64,000 nucleotides of DNA from Winogradskyella wandonensis (GCF_004346845.1 NZ_SMGI01000004.1:62001-126000), one strand, 5' to 3'; numbered from the stretch's first letter, positions 52,587 to 60,496 are shown. Numbers and translations are program-made. Notes: generated by a model from the sequence alone, not told the origin.

Positions 52587-54140
52587 TTGAAATTTTCAGA
52601 AAAAGATATAGAACAAATTGAAGCTCATAATTTAAGCATTGAAATCATCTATCGACAGATAGAGCAATTTAAGTCAGGAGTTAATTTTACAAACCTAAAA
52701 GCAGCAGCTGTAATTAATAATGGAATTATAGCTCCGACGTATCTAGAAGTCGATAATTATGTAAAATTATTTGACGAGAACAAGGATAAATTATCTATTG
52801 TAAAATTTGTACCAGCATCAGGAGCAGCTACAAGAATGTTTAAATTCTTGTTCGATTTCTTAAAGGACTACAATCCCAAAGTGCAATCACTAAATGCATT
52901 TATAAATAAAAATCAATTAAAGGATTTGACCTTATTTCTAATCGCATTAGAAAAATTTCCTTTTTATCATAAAGTTTTAGAACAGTTAAAAGAAAATAGG
53001 ATTGATTACGATAGTTTAAATCCAAATGAAAAAGCATACGAGTTTGTCAAGGCCATGTTAGAGGAAGATCAGCTTAATTTCGGTGCTTACCCAAAAGGTT
53101 TATTTCCATTTCATAAATATAATAACGATATCTCTACGGCATTCGAGGAGCATTTATTCGAAATGGCATTTTACGGGTCAAGAAAGACGCCTCTTTGGGT
53201 ACATTTTACAATTTCCGAAGTTCATAAAAATAAATTTACAGAAGAATTTAAGCGTATTGAAGAACGGGTGGAATCCATTACAGGATTTCCATACGAAATA
53301 GCGTTTTCTTATCAGCATCAATCTACAGACACCATAGCTTTAAACACAAAAAACGAACCATTTAGAAACGATGATGGTAGTCTTTACTTTAGGCCGTCAG
53401 GACACGGTGCATTATTAAGAAATCTAAATGCAATTGATGCCGATGTAATTTTTATTAGTAATATAGATAACGTCGTAGTAAAGCATTACAAGGCAGAAGT
53501 TGCGAAGTATAAAAAGGTTCTTGCGGGAATGCTTATCGAAGTTAGGCAGACCATCTTTAGTTATATTAAGTTGCTTAAAACTAAAAAATTGGGTGATGCT
53601 GATTTAGACGAAATAGGCAATTTTATCACAAATAAGCTTAATTATCATATTTCTGAAGAATTTGAGAAGTACTCACATAAATATAAAGTTGAATATCTTA
53701 TTGAAGCCTTAAATAGACCAATTCGGGTTTGCGGTATGGTAAAAAACGAGGGTGAACCAGGCGGTGGACCATTTTGGGTTAAAGACGAATCTGGGAAAGT
53801 ATCATTACAAATTGTAGAATCGGCACAAATCAATAAAAAAGACAAACGTCAGAAACGCATTTTAGATAATGCTACTCATTTTAACCCTGTAGATATAGTG
53901 TGCTCAATAAAAGATTATGAAGGTAAAACGTTTGATTTAGAGCAGTTTGTAAACCATAATGCTGCATTTATAACAATGAAGACAAAGGTAGGTAAGTCCG
54001 TTAAAGCTCTTGAACTACCTGGGCTTTGGAACGGAAGTATGGCCTACTGGAATTCAATTTTTGTCGAAGTGCCTGTATCGACTTTTAATCCTGTGAAAAC
54101 GGTCAATGATTTATTAAAACCATCTCACCAACTCAGTTAA
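52587..54140 (+). CDS. DUF4301 family protein
   Basis: This 517-residue protein starts at TTG 52587 (reads MKFSEKDIEQIEAHNLSIE), three bases after the kinase stop. Conserved blocks are FVPASGAATRMFKFLF near 70-85, RPSGHGALLRNLNAIDADVIFISN near 270 (given in part), VCGMVKNEGEPGGGPFWV near 385 and GLWNGSMAYWNSIFVEV near 480. The GSGAATRMFK-type start and the nucleotidyltransferase-like blocks fit DUF4301, a Bacteroidota family with sugar-nucleotidyltransferase resemblance but no proven activity. It sits in the thiamine operon without obvious link. Confidence 0.85.
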   Translation: MKFSEKDIEQIEAHNLSIEIIYRQIEQFKSGVNFTNLKAAAVINNGIIAPTYLEVDNYVKLFDENKDKLSIVKFVPASGAATRMFKFLFDFLKDYNPKVQSLNAFINKNQLKDLTLFLIALEKFPFYHKVLEQLKENRIDYDSLNPNEKAYEFVKAMLEEDQLNFGAYPKGLFPFHKYNNDISTAFEEHLFEMAFYGSRKTPLWVHFTISEVHKNKFTEEFKRIEERVESITGFPYEIAFSYQHQSTDTIALNTKNEPFRNDDGSLYFRPSGHGALLRNLNAIDADVIFISNIDNVVVKHYKAEVAKYKKVLAGMLIEVRQTIFSYIKLLKTKKLGDADLDEIGNFITNKLNYHISEEFEKYSHKYKVEYLIEALNRPIRVCGMVKNEGEPGGGPFWVKDESGKVSLQIVESAQINKKDKRQKRILDNATHFNPVDIVCSIKDYEGKTFDLEQFVNHNAAFITMKTKVGKSVKALELPGLWNGSMAYWNSIFVEVPVSTFNPVKTVNDLLKPSHQLS

Positions 54141-54141
54141 C

Positions 54142-54546
54142 GTGGATTTATTAGAGCTAACAAAAGAATTGAATTACAAAGCCGTAAGAAGCTCTGGCAG
54201 TGGTGGACAGAATGTAAACAAAGTTGCTACAAAAGTAGAGTTGTATTTTGATTTAAAAGCAACTTTAATTTTCAACGATGAACAAAAGGAAAAGCTCAAA
54301 ACGTATTTAAAAAACAGATTAACTAAAGAAGGTGTCTTAATACTTAGTTGTGGCGAAACCAGAAGTCAACTTAAAAATAAGACAATAGTGACTCATCGTT
54401 TTTTTGAGCTAATTGAAGAAGGACTTAAAGAAGAAAAAGACCGTTTACCAACAAAAGTTCCCCGAGCTATAAAGCAGAAACGGTTGCAAAACAAGCGAAA
54501 AACTTCAGAAAAAAAGGCCAATAGAAAGCCTCCAAAAATTGATTAA
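54142..54546 (+). CDS. arfB: Ribosome-rescue peptidyl-tRNA hydrolase ArfB
   Basis: This 134-residue protein starts with GTG at 54142. It has the release-factor GGQ motif (SSGSGGQNVNKVATKVELYFD near 17-37, Gly-Gly-Gln at 22-24) and a basic C-terminal tail (KQKRLQNKRKTSEKKANRKPP near 113-132), which in ArfB/ICT1 enters the empty mRNA channel. It hydrolyses peptidyl-tRNA on stalled ribosomes. It has no anticodon-like domain, so it is not RF1/RF2. It is the last gene of the operon. Confidence 0.93.
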   Translation: MDLLELTKELNYKAVRSSGSGGQNVNKVATKVELYFDLKATLIFNDEQKEKLKTYLKNRLTKEGVLILSCGETRSQLKNKTIVTHRFFELIEEGLKEEKDRLPTKVPRAIKQKRLQNKRKTSEKKANRKPPKID

Positions 54547-54588
54547 AAAAAATCTAACAATCATAATTATAAAATCGTTAATCGATAG

Positions 54589-54596
54589 TATCTTTG
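54589..54596 (+). promoter_or_regulatory. -7 box of the TPP riboswitch transcript
   Basis: TATCTTTG fits TAnnTTTG exactly. Transcription would start within a few bases of the riboswitch P1 5' arm at 54600, which supports the assignment. Confidence 0.6.
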
Positions 54597-54599
54597 CAT

Positions 54600-54750
54600 C
54601 GTTCTCAAAAAAGGGGTGCTTTTTTAAGTGAACAGTTATCAGTAACAGTCAACAGTTTATCTGCCGACTGAATACTGCAACTGCGAACTGATTTAGGCTG
54701 AGATCATACCCATTGAACCTGCGCAGGTAATGCTGCGAAGGAAGCGAGCG
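54600..54750 (+). promoter_or_regulatory. TPP (thiamine pyrophosphate) riboswitch with an extended P3
   Basis: The conserved THI-box core is present. GGGGTG (54613-54618) pairs with TACCC, followed by the sensor GGCTGAGATCATACCC (54696-54711), TTGAACCTG, and P5 arms CGCAG (54722-54726) and CTGCG (54733-54737) around GTAATG. P1 arms are CGTTC (54600-54604) and GAGCG (54746-54750). Between GGGGTG and GGCTGAGA is an insertion of about 75 bases that extends P3 as paired CAGT/ACTG units. It controls the TonB receptor 200 bases downstream; binding of TPP should lower expression. Confidence 0.93.
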
Positions 54751-54754
54751 TTAA

Positions 54755-54777
54755 AAAAATGTCTAGTAGACATTTTT
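54755..54777 (+). terminator. Possible expression-platform hairpin
   Basis: Arms AAAAATGTC and GACATTTTT flank TAGTA directly after the riboswitch P1 arm, with the T run at the end of the second arm. It could be a ligand-controlled terminator, but the stem has only two G-C pairs. Confidence 0.4.
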
Positions 54778-54960
54778 AGCGAGTGCAATTAGATTATCAA
54801 TGTTGGTTTCACTTCTGAATATTTTGATAGAAGATTTTCTATCACACCATTCAAAATGAAATCAATTTTTAGTTTAAGACCACGAGTTAAACGTTCAAAA
54901 TTTAGTTATTAACAAAGAATAATTACCTCTTTTTATTCGATTATAAAACGCTATAGTCGT

Positions 54961-57240
54961 ATGAAAACTATTCTATTCTCTAAACTGTCATCTCGAGTAC
55001 TTCGACAATGTTCAGCACAAGCTTCGTTGAGAGGTGTACAACAAAAAATCACAACAATCGCTTTATTATTGAGCTTATTTTCTGCCTTTGGGCAAGAAAA
55101 AGCAAAAGATTCAACCAAGACCGAAAAATTAGATGAGGTTTTAGTAAAAGCTGTTCGTGTAAATGCAAAATCACCAATTACACACAGTAACGTAGACAAA
55201 AAGGAGATTGCCAAACGTAATCTAGGGCAAGACATTCCGGTGTTATTAAACTTTTTGCCTTCGGTAGTAACTACTAGTGATGCAGGTGCGGGTATTGGTT
55301 ATACCGGTATTAGAGTTCGTGGTGTGAGCTCGCAATCTACAAATGTTACCATTAATGGTATTCCGTATAACGATGCTGAATCCTTGGGAACATTCTGGGT
55401 CAATTTGGGTGATTTTTCTTCTTCTGTAGAAAATTTACAATTGCAGCGCGGTGTTGGGACATCAACAAATGGTTCAGGTGCTTTTGGAGCGAGTATCAAT
55501 ATCCTAACAGACGTTGTTTCAGAGGAGCCAATGGGCGAAATTTCTAATTCTTTCGGGAGTTTTAATACTAGAAAACATACTGTAAAATACAGTACAGGAA
55601 AGATGGCCTTGGAAAGTGACCCAACGCGTAGTTTCGAAATTGCAGGTCGCTTATCTAACATCTCATCAGATGGTTACATAGACCGTGCTTCTACCGACCT
55701 TAAGTCTTATTTTCTGCAAGGGTCTTATGTTGACGATAATACGCTAATTAAGGCTATAATGTTTGGTGGTAGTGAGGTAACATATCAGTCTTGGTTTGGT
55801 ATTGATGCTCAAACTTTAGCTACAGACAGAACATTTAATCCTGCCGGTATTTACACCGATGATAACGGAGAAACGCAATTTTACGATAGAGAAGTAGACG
55901 ATTATAAACAAGATCATTATCAATTACACTGGAATCAGCGTTATAATAATCAGTGGTCCACTACTGTAGGTCTAAATTACACTTATGGGCGAGGATTTTT
56001 TGAGCAATTTAGAGAAGATGACGATTTTGAAACGTATGGCTTCATTCCACTTATCGATGTAAACAATAACCTTATTAATACTACAGATTTAGTACGTCGT
56101 CGTTGGTTAGATAATGATTTTTATGTAGTTAATGCTAGTGCTAACTACAAGAATAATAATTTAGATATGATTTTTGGGGCTTCGTTTAGCCATTACGATG
56201 GTGACCATTTTGGAGAAGTGATTTGGGCAGAATATGCAAGTCAAAGTGAAATTAGAGACCGATATTACGATGGAAACGGAAAGAAGAACGATTTTTCAGG
56301 ATTTTTAAAAGCCAATTACAGATTAAACGACCGCGTTAAATTGTATGGAGACCTACAAGTTCGTAATGTTAATTATGAGACCTCAGGTATCAATTCTAAT
56401 TTAACTTTATTTAATGTCGATGAGAATTATACATTTTTTAATCCTAAAGCTGGTATAACTTACGAGCTTAACGAGACTAACGATTTATATTTCTCTTACG
56501 CAAGAGCAAATAGGGAACCTAGCCGCGATGATTTCGAAAATAATCCAAATATAGAGCCCGAGCAGCTTAACGACTTTGAGTTAGGTTGGAGGCATAAAGC
56601 TGGAAATTTTACGTTTAACGCTAATGGTTACCTAATGCTTTACAACGAGCAATTGGTTCTAACCGGGCAACTTAACGATGTTGGTGCGCCGATTCGTGAA
56701 AATAGTGGCGAAAGCTACAGGTTGGGTCTGGAGTTAGAAGCTGTTATTCCAGTGACTTCAAAATTAACTTTGCAACCAAATGCTACACTAAGTACAAACA
56801 AAAACAGAGAAACCTTCTTATCTTTTAATGGTGTTTTAGAGAATTTAGGAACTACAGATATTGCCTTTTCTCCTGATTTAATTGCTGCAAATGCAATTGT
56901 ATATCAGCCGATAGAGAATCTTCAGATGTCTTTACTTAGCAAATACGTTGGAGAACAGTTTATGAGTAATATTGAAGCCGAGGAGTCTAAATTAGATAGT
57001 TTCTTTGTTAACGATTTTAATGTGGTTTATACCTTAAAACCAAAATCTGTTTTCGAATCTGTTGTATTTACAGGTTTGGTGAATAATATTTTTAATGAAA
57101 AGTACGTATCTAACGGTTACTTTGGGACTTTTGATTTCGAAGACCCAAGTAGTCCAACAGGTATTTCATCTGGGACGTTTACAGGATTTTATCCACAGGC
57201 AACTACAAATTTTTTATTAGGCGTAACCTTAAACTTCTAG
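54961..57240 (+). CDS. TonB-dependent outer-membrane receptor, thiamine-type
   Basis: This 759-residue protein has the plug domain after the signal region (LDEVLVKAVRVNAKSPITH near 55-73; IPVLLNFLPSVVTTSDAG; RGVSSQSTNVTINGIPYNDAE near 118-138) and a 22-strand barrel. It ends with the classical C-terminal strand (TTNFLLGVTLNF). It takes up a vitamin or a complex using ExbB/ExbD/TonB energy. Thiamine is indicated by the TPP riboswitch just upstream. The N-terminal region is odd: a REP-like element is read in frame (residues about 9-25) before the hydrophobic signal core TTIALLLSLFSAFGQ. Confidence 0.92.
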   Translation: MKTILFSKLSSRVLRQCSAQASLRGVQQKITTIALLLSLFSAFGQEKAKDSTKTEKLDEVLVKAVRVNAKSPITHSNVDKKEIAKRNLGQDIPVLLNFLPSVVTTSDAGAGIGYTGIRVRGVSSQSTNVTINGIPYNDAESLGTFWVNLGDFSSSVENLQLQRGVGTSTNGSGAFGASINILTDVVSEEPMGEISNSFGSFNTRKHTVKYSTGKMALESDPTRSFEIAGRLSNISSDGYIDRASTDLKSYFLQGSYVDDNTLIKAIMFGGSEVTYQSWFGIDAQTLATDRTFNPAGIYTDDNGETQFYDREVDDYKQDHYQLHWNQRYNNQWSTTVGLNYTYGRGFFEQFREDDDFETYGFIPLIDVNNNLINTTDLVRRRWLDNDFYVVNASANYKNNNLDMIFGASFSHYDGDHFGEVIWAEYASQSEIRDRYYDGNGKKNDFSGFLKANYRLNDRVKLYGDLQVRNVNYETSGINSNLTLFNVDENYTFFNPKAGITYELNETNDLYFSYARANREPSRDDFENNPNIEPEQLNDFELGWRHKAGNFTFNANGYLMLYNEQLVLTGQLNDVGAPIRENSGESYRLGLELEAVIPVTSKLTLQPNATLSTNKNRETFLSFNGVLENLGTTDIAFSPDLIAANAIVYQPIENLQMSLLSKYVGEQFMSNIEAEESKLDSFFVNDFNVVYTLKPKSVFESVVFTGLVNNIFNEKYVSNGYFGTFDFEDPSSPTGISSGTFTGFYPQATTNFLLGVTLNF
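54986..55036. repeat. REP-like element inside the TonB-receptor signal region
   Basis: It starts TGTCATCTCGAG, continues TACTTCGACAATGTTCAGCAC, and ends in CTTCGTTGAGAGGTG. These parts match the dispersed family A ends and core. The element lies between the ATG and the signal-peptide hydrophobic core and keeps the frame. Confidence 0.7.
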
Positions 57241-57668
57241 TTAGATATAACATATTGGTTGTTACCAACAAACTCAACCCTGTATTCTTTAAGTGTACAG
57301 GGTTGGTCGTTTTGGCCAATGACCTGTCCTGTGATTAGATTGTACTCATTACCATCTTCGCAACCGCAAATTGCATTAACACCGTTAATAGTTAGTATAG
57401 AGCAACTACTAAAAGGATGATTAGGGTCTGCAGCATCCCAAGCACGCAATGTGGTACTGTTTACACGGGTAATAATTATACCGCCATTTCCTTGGCCATC
57501 TAATCTAGCAGAATTACCTGTATTTATTAACTGGCTAAATTGCGGTAGGTTTAGGTTAATAGTAGCATTTACACCAACATTGAGTAAAAAATTACAATTG
57601 TTTAAGTTGTCGTTATTACTGCAGCCGAGGGCTAAGACTATTAGACCTAAAACCAAATATTTTTTCAT
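57237..57668 (-). CDS. Small lipoprotein with a degenerate Rieske-like domain
   Basis: This 143-residue protein has a lipobox (LIVLALGCSNN, Cys near 16), then a beta-sandwich with the Rieske-like layout. ADPNHPFSSCSILTINGVNAI near 80-100 and CGCEDGNEYNLITGQVIG near 101-118 correspond to the two ligand loops, and LKEYRVEF follows near 126. A functional Rieske site needs CxH and CxxH; here the first loop reads PNH without the cysteine spacing and the second reads CGCEDG without the histidine. It is probably a non-cluster structural relative. It shares the stop tetramer CTAG with the TonB receptor. Confidence 0.7.
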   Translation of the reverse strand: MKKYLVLGLIVLALGCSNNDNLNNCNFLLNVGVNATINLNLPQFSQLINTGNSARLDGQGNGGIIITRVNSTTLRAWDAADPNHPFSSCSILTINGVNAICGCEDGNEYNLITGQVIGQNDQPCTLKEYRVEFVGNNQYVISN

Positions 57669-57731
57669 AACAAAATTTAAATTTTTCTTGATTGCAATTT
57701 ACACAAATTAAGACATCAGATAAATATTTTA

Positions 57732-57739
57732 TATATTTG
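57732..57739 (+). promoter_or_regulatory. -7 box of greA
   Basis: TATATTTG matches TAnnTTTG exactly. The transcript would have a leader of about 78 bases that contains the family B palindromes at 57749-57797. Confidence 0.5.
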
Positions 57740-57748
57740 TACTCTTAT

Positions 57749-57797
57749 CTCGTGAAAGCGGGATTTTTCATTTACGCTGAACTTGTTTCAGCGTCTT
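57749..57797. repeat. Composite palindromic repeat in the greA leader
   Basis: ATCTCGTGAAAGCGGGAT is followed by CGCTGAACTTGTTTCAGCG (57775-57793), a family B palindrome with seven-base arms. It lies between the -7 box and the greA ATG, so it would be transcribed. Confidence 0.6.
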
Positions 57798-57822
57798 TTG
57801 TATATACAAAAACGAAGAAACG

Positions 57823-58296
57823 ATGAGTAAAGTATCTTATTACACAGCAGAAGGATTAAAAAAATTAAGAGAAGAACTTAATTATTTAAAAGATATAGAG
57901 CGCCCTAAAGCGTCACAGGCTATTGCAGAAGCAAGAGACAAAGGCGATTTAAGTGAAAATGCAGAATACGATGCAGCTAAAGAAGCGCAAGGTATGCTAG
58001 AGATGAAAATTTCTAAGATGGAAGAGACCCTAGCTAATGCAAGGGTTATAGACGAGTCTCAGTTGGACACCTCAAAAGTTTTGGCATTATCTAAAGTAAA
58101 AATTAAAAATCAGACCAATGGCATGGAAATGACCTATACATTGGTTGCCGAAAGCGAAGCAGATTTAGCTTCTGGTAAGATATCGGTTAATTCGCCAATT
58201 GGTAAAGGCTTATTAGGAAAATCTGTTGGTGATGTTGCCGAAATACAAGTACCTAGTGGCATTATGAAATTTGAAATTTTAGAGATTTCTAGATAA
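57823..58296 (+). CDS. greA: Transcription elongation factor GreA
   Basis: This 157-residue protein has an N-terminal coiled-coil hairpin with the acidic tip (RDKGDLSENAEYDAAKEAQGM near 38-58) that enters the RNA polymerase channel, and a C-terminal FKBP-like domain ending IMKFEILEI. It rescues backtracked polymerase by stimulating transcript cleavage. It is 134 bases upstream of the HIT gene and ends in a terminator. Confidence 0.97.
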   Translation: MSKVSYYTAEGLKKLREELNYLKDIERPKASQAIAEARDKGDLSENAEYDAAKEAQGMLEMKISKMEETLANARVIDESQLDTSKVLALSKVKIKNQTNGMEMTYTLVAESEADLASGKISVNSPIGKGLLGKSVGDVAEIQVPSGIMKFEILEISR

Positions 58297-58317
58297 TACG
58301 AGTTATCAATTAATATT

Positions 58318-58355
58318 TAAAGATTCCTGCTTATAGCTTGAGTGGGAATCTTTTG
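58318..58355 (+). terminator. Terminator after greA
   Basis: Arms AGATTCC and GGAATCT flank a 17-base loop and end in TTTTG. The structure is modest but correctly placed. Confidence 0.6.
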
Positions 58356-58373
58356 TATTTTAAAAAAAGATGA

Positions 58374-58393
58374 GATTGGGTGCAGTCGAAATC
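58374..58393. repeat. REP-like palindrome (family A) before the HIT gene
   Basis: GATTGGGTGCAGTCGAAATC, a degraded copy of the family A core (TGCAGTCGAA), between the greA terminator and the HIT gene. Confidence 0.5.
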
Positions 58394-58430
58394 TTTTCAT
58401 TAATTTTAAAAATTATAACATATAACCAGT

Positions 58431-58823
58431 ATGGCTTCAATATTTACAAAAATCGTTAACGGAGAGATTCCTTCTTACAAAGTTGCAGAGACCGAAGACT
58501 TCTTTGCTTTTTTAGATATTAATCCAAACAGTAAAGGTCATACCTTATGTATTCCTAAAAAAGAAGTCAATAAAATTTTTGATTTAGATGAAGCAACATA
58601 CATGGGCTTGATGGCTTTTTCTCGTCGTGTTGCAAAAGCGATTGAAAAATCAGTGCCTTGCGAGAGAATTGGAATGTCGGTCATTGGACTAGAAGTTCCG
58701 CATGTGCATGTACATCTAATTCCCTTACACACTATGGAGGATGCACGATTTATGACAAAGCAAAAATTAACTGAAGACCAGTTCTTAGATTTAGCGAATA
58801 CTATTGCCAGCAACTTAGATTAA
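58431..58823 (+). CDS. HIT family nucleotide hydrolase/transferase
   Basis: This 130-residue protein starts ASIFTKIVNGEIPSYKVAE and carries the active-site histidine triad HVHVHLIPLH near 87-96. Members hydrolyse AMP-lysine, AMP-NH2 or ApnA-type substrates; the natural substrate is unknown. The stop TTAA overlaps the convergent gene by four bases. Confidence 0.94.
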   Translation: MASIFTKIVNGEIPSYKVAETEDFFAFLDINPNSKGHTLCIPKKEVNKIFDLDEATYMGLMAFSRRVAKAIEKSVPCERIGMSVIGLEVPHVHVHLIPLHTMEDARFMTKQKLTEDQFLDLANTIASNLD

Positions 58824-59176
58824 ATTGTAATTATTCCGCTCATAAATAAAATAATAGTTACAAGTATCAGCAAATCTATTATTATAAAGATGTAGGCCGC
58901 AGGCTTAAGTTTTATAGATGGTTTCTTGGGTATAATTGCACGTTCGTGATATGCAACAACACGCTCAATATCTGAGTCCCAACGCACCGGATAAATTTGC
59001 GTGTTACAGTTGTTGCAATGCATTTCATGAGTGGTTTTCTTAGTAATGGCTTTTATAAAAATATTCTCTGTAATTTTTTGTTTAAAGGTAAGTTGTAGGC
59101 CATCGTTGCTATAGCATTCGGGACAATTATTATTCAATTGATATTCTTTTAAAGTAAAATAATTAGTAGTAGCCAT
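58820..59176 (-). CDS. Zinc-ribbon membrane protein of unknown function
   Basis: This 118-residue protein has two CxxC pairs in a zinc-ribbon pattern (NCPECYSN near 17-24 and HCNNCNTQIYPVRW near 53-66) and one C-terminal transmembrane helix (YIFIIIDLLILVTIILFMSG near 94-113). It lies nine bases after the histidine kinase stop on the same strand, so it is probably co-transcribed with it. Not a known family to me. Confidence 0.7.
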   Translation of the reverse strand: MATTNYFTLKEYQLNNNCPECYSNDGLQLTFKQKITENIFIKAITKKTTHEMHCNNCNTQIYPVRWDSDIERVVAYHERAIIPKKPSIKLKPAAYIFIIIDLLILVTIILFMSGIITI

Positions 59177-59185
59177 AATCCCGAT

Positions 59186-60400
59186 TTAAGTTAATTTCTT
59201 TAAGGCAATTTGAAAGGTTGTGCCTTTACCTATTTCAGATTTTTCAACTTTTATTTTGCCATTGTGGTAGTCTTCTATAATGCGTTTTGCCAAGGACAAT
59301 CCAAGTCCCCATCCTCTTTTTTTTGTGGTATAACCTGGTTGAAAGACGGTTTGCCATTGTCCCTTAGGAATACCTTTTCCGGTGTCTGAAATAGAAATAA
59401 ATACCTCCTTGTCAGTTTCACTTATGCTTAGATTAAGTTGGCCTTTGCCTTTCATGGCATCGATAGCATTTTTCACTAGGTTTTCAATAGTCCAACTGAA
59501 GAGTTGTGCGTTTAATTTTACTTTAATTTCTTTTCTAGGACTTTCTAGATTAAAAGTTATCAACTTGGAACTACGTGCTTTTAAATAATCGAAAGAGTTT
59601 TCGGTTTCGTAAACCACATCAGCTGTTTTTAGTTCTGGGACAGAGCCTATTTTACTAAAACGTTCGGTAATGGTTTGTAACCGGTCTATATCTTTCTCTA
59701 TTTCTGCAATATAATCTGCTTTTACATTTTCGGTTTTTAAGATTTCTGTCCACCCAACTAAAGAAGACAAGGGCGTCCCTATCTGGTGTGCTGTCTCTTT
59801 GGCCATGCCTGTCCATAGTTTATTTTGTTCGGCATTTTTAGAACTTTTGTAAAAGAAATAGACCACAGCCGCAAAAAGAAATATAATAAGTAATAATGCA
59901 AGTGGGTAGTATTTTAATTTGTTTAATAGAGGCGAATTACCATAATAAAGTGTTTGATTAATATCCTCCATTACCAAAGGGCGATTTTCTTTTTCAAATT
60001 TTGAAATTAGCCATTTCTTATTTTTGGTTACGTACGCATCGTCGATACTGTCATTAAATTTTTTTGCTAGTTCATTGTCTTCAGAAAGTCTTGGCTTAGA
60101 AAAAATATTTCTATGATTATTAATCGTACTATCGGCATTTACTAAAATCATAGGAGCTGTGATGTTAGTATTTAGCACAATGTAATCAACCACTTCATTA
60201 ATTTTAATATCCTCACCAGATTTTGTCAATGTTGTAATATAATCGGTGTAAGCTGCCGTCCAGTTTTGCATTTTAGAACGTTCTTCTTCTTTAAAATGCT
60301 GGAAAAATACGTAAGTGTTCCAAAGGATTAAGGAGACAATAATGAAAGAAGAAAGAATGATAATCCAACGGAGAACATTTCGGTTTCTAAAAATACGCAT
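59186..60400 (-). CDS. Membrane sensor histidine kinase
   Basis: This protein has 404 residues from the start MRIFRNRNVLRWIIILSS; the frame stays open 25 codons further upstream. Two transmembrane helices, near 10-30 and 168-190, enclose a periplasmic sensor part (about 31-167). The kinase part has the H-box AKETAHQIGTPLSSLVGW near 203-220 and an ATPase domain with ENLVKNAIDAM, DTGKGIP and RGWGLGLSLAKRI. No response regulator is adjacent in this window, so it is an orphan kinase by position. It is divergent from the flavin reductase gene. Confidence 0.9.
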   Translation of the reverse strand: MRIFRNRNVLRWIIILSSFIIVSLILWNTYVFFQHFKEEERSKMQNWTAAYTDYITTLTKSGEDIKINEVVDYIVLNTNITAPMILVNADSTINNHRNIFSKPRLSEDNELAKKFNDSIDDAYVTKNKKWLISKFEKENRPLVMEDINQTLYYGNSPLLNKLKYYPLALLLIIFLFAAVVYFFYKSSKNAEQNKLWTGMAKETAHQIGTPLSSLVGWTEILKTENVKADYIAEIEKDIDRLQTITERFSKIGSVPELKTADVVYETENSFDYLKARSSKLITFNLESPRKEIKVKLNAQLFSWTIENLVKNAIDAMKGKGQLNLSISETDKEVFISISDTGKGIPKGQWQTVFQPGYTTKKRGWGLGLSLAKRIIEDYHNGKIKVEKSEIGKGTTFQIALKKLT

Positions 60401-60496
60401 GTATAAGTTAGTTAATGGTTCTAAATATAATGCAATTCTATAGATTTTATTGTTTTTATGGTTTGCAGAATTCATTTTATAAGCTTAGAATATAGT

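Larger units (their letters stand above)
54547..54960 (+). promoter_or_regulatory. 414-base leader region of the TonB receptor
   Basis: This spacer holds a Bacteroidota -7 box (54589), the TPP riboswitch (54600-54750), a hairpin of possible regulatory function (54755-54777) and an imperfect inverted repeat with an inner GATAGAA/TTCTATC hairpin (54826-54843). About 110 bases before the ATG show no other feature I can name. Confidence 0.8.

Noticed and set aside
54826..54843. GATAGAA/TTCTATC hairpin as the riboswitch terminator
   Set aside because: No T run follows and it lies about 75 bases past the riboswitch; the hairpin at 54755-54777 is the better candidate, though also weak.
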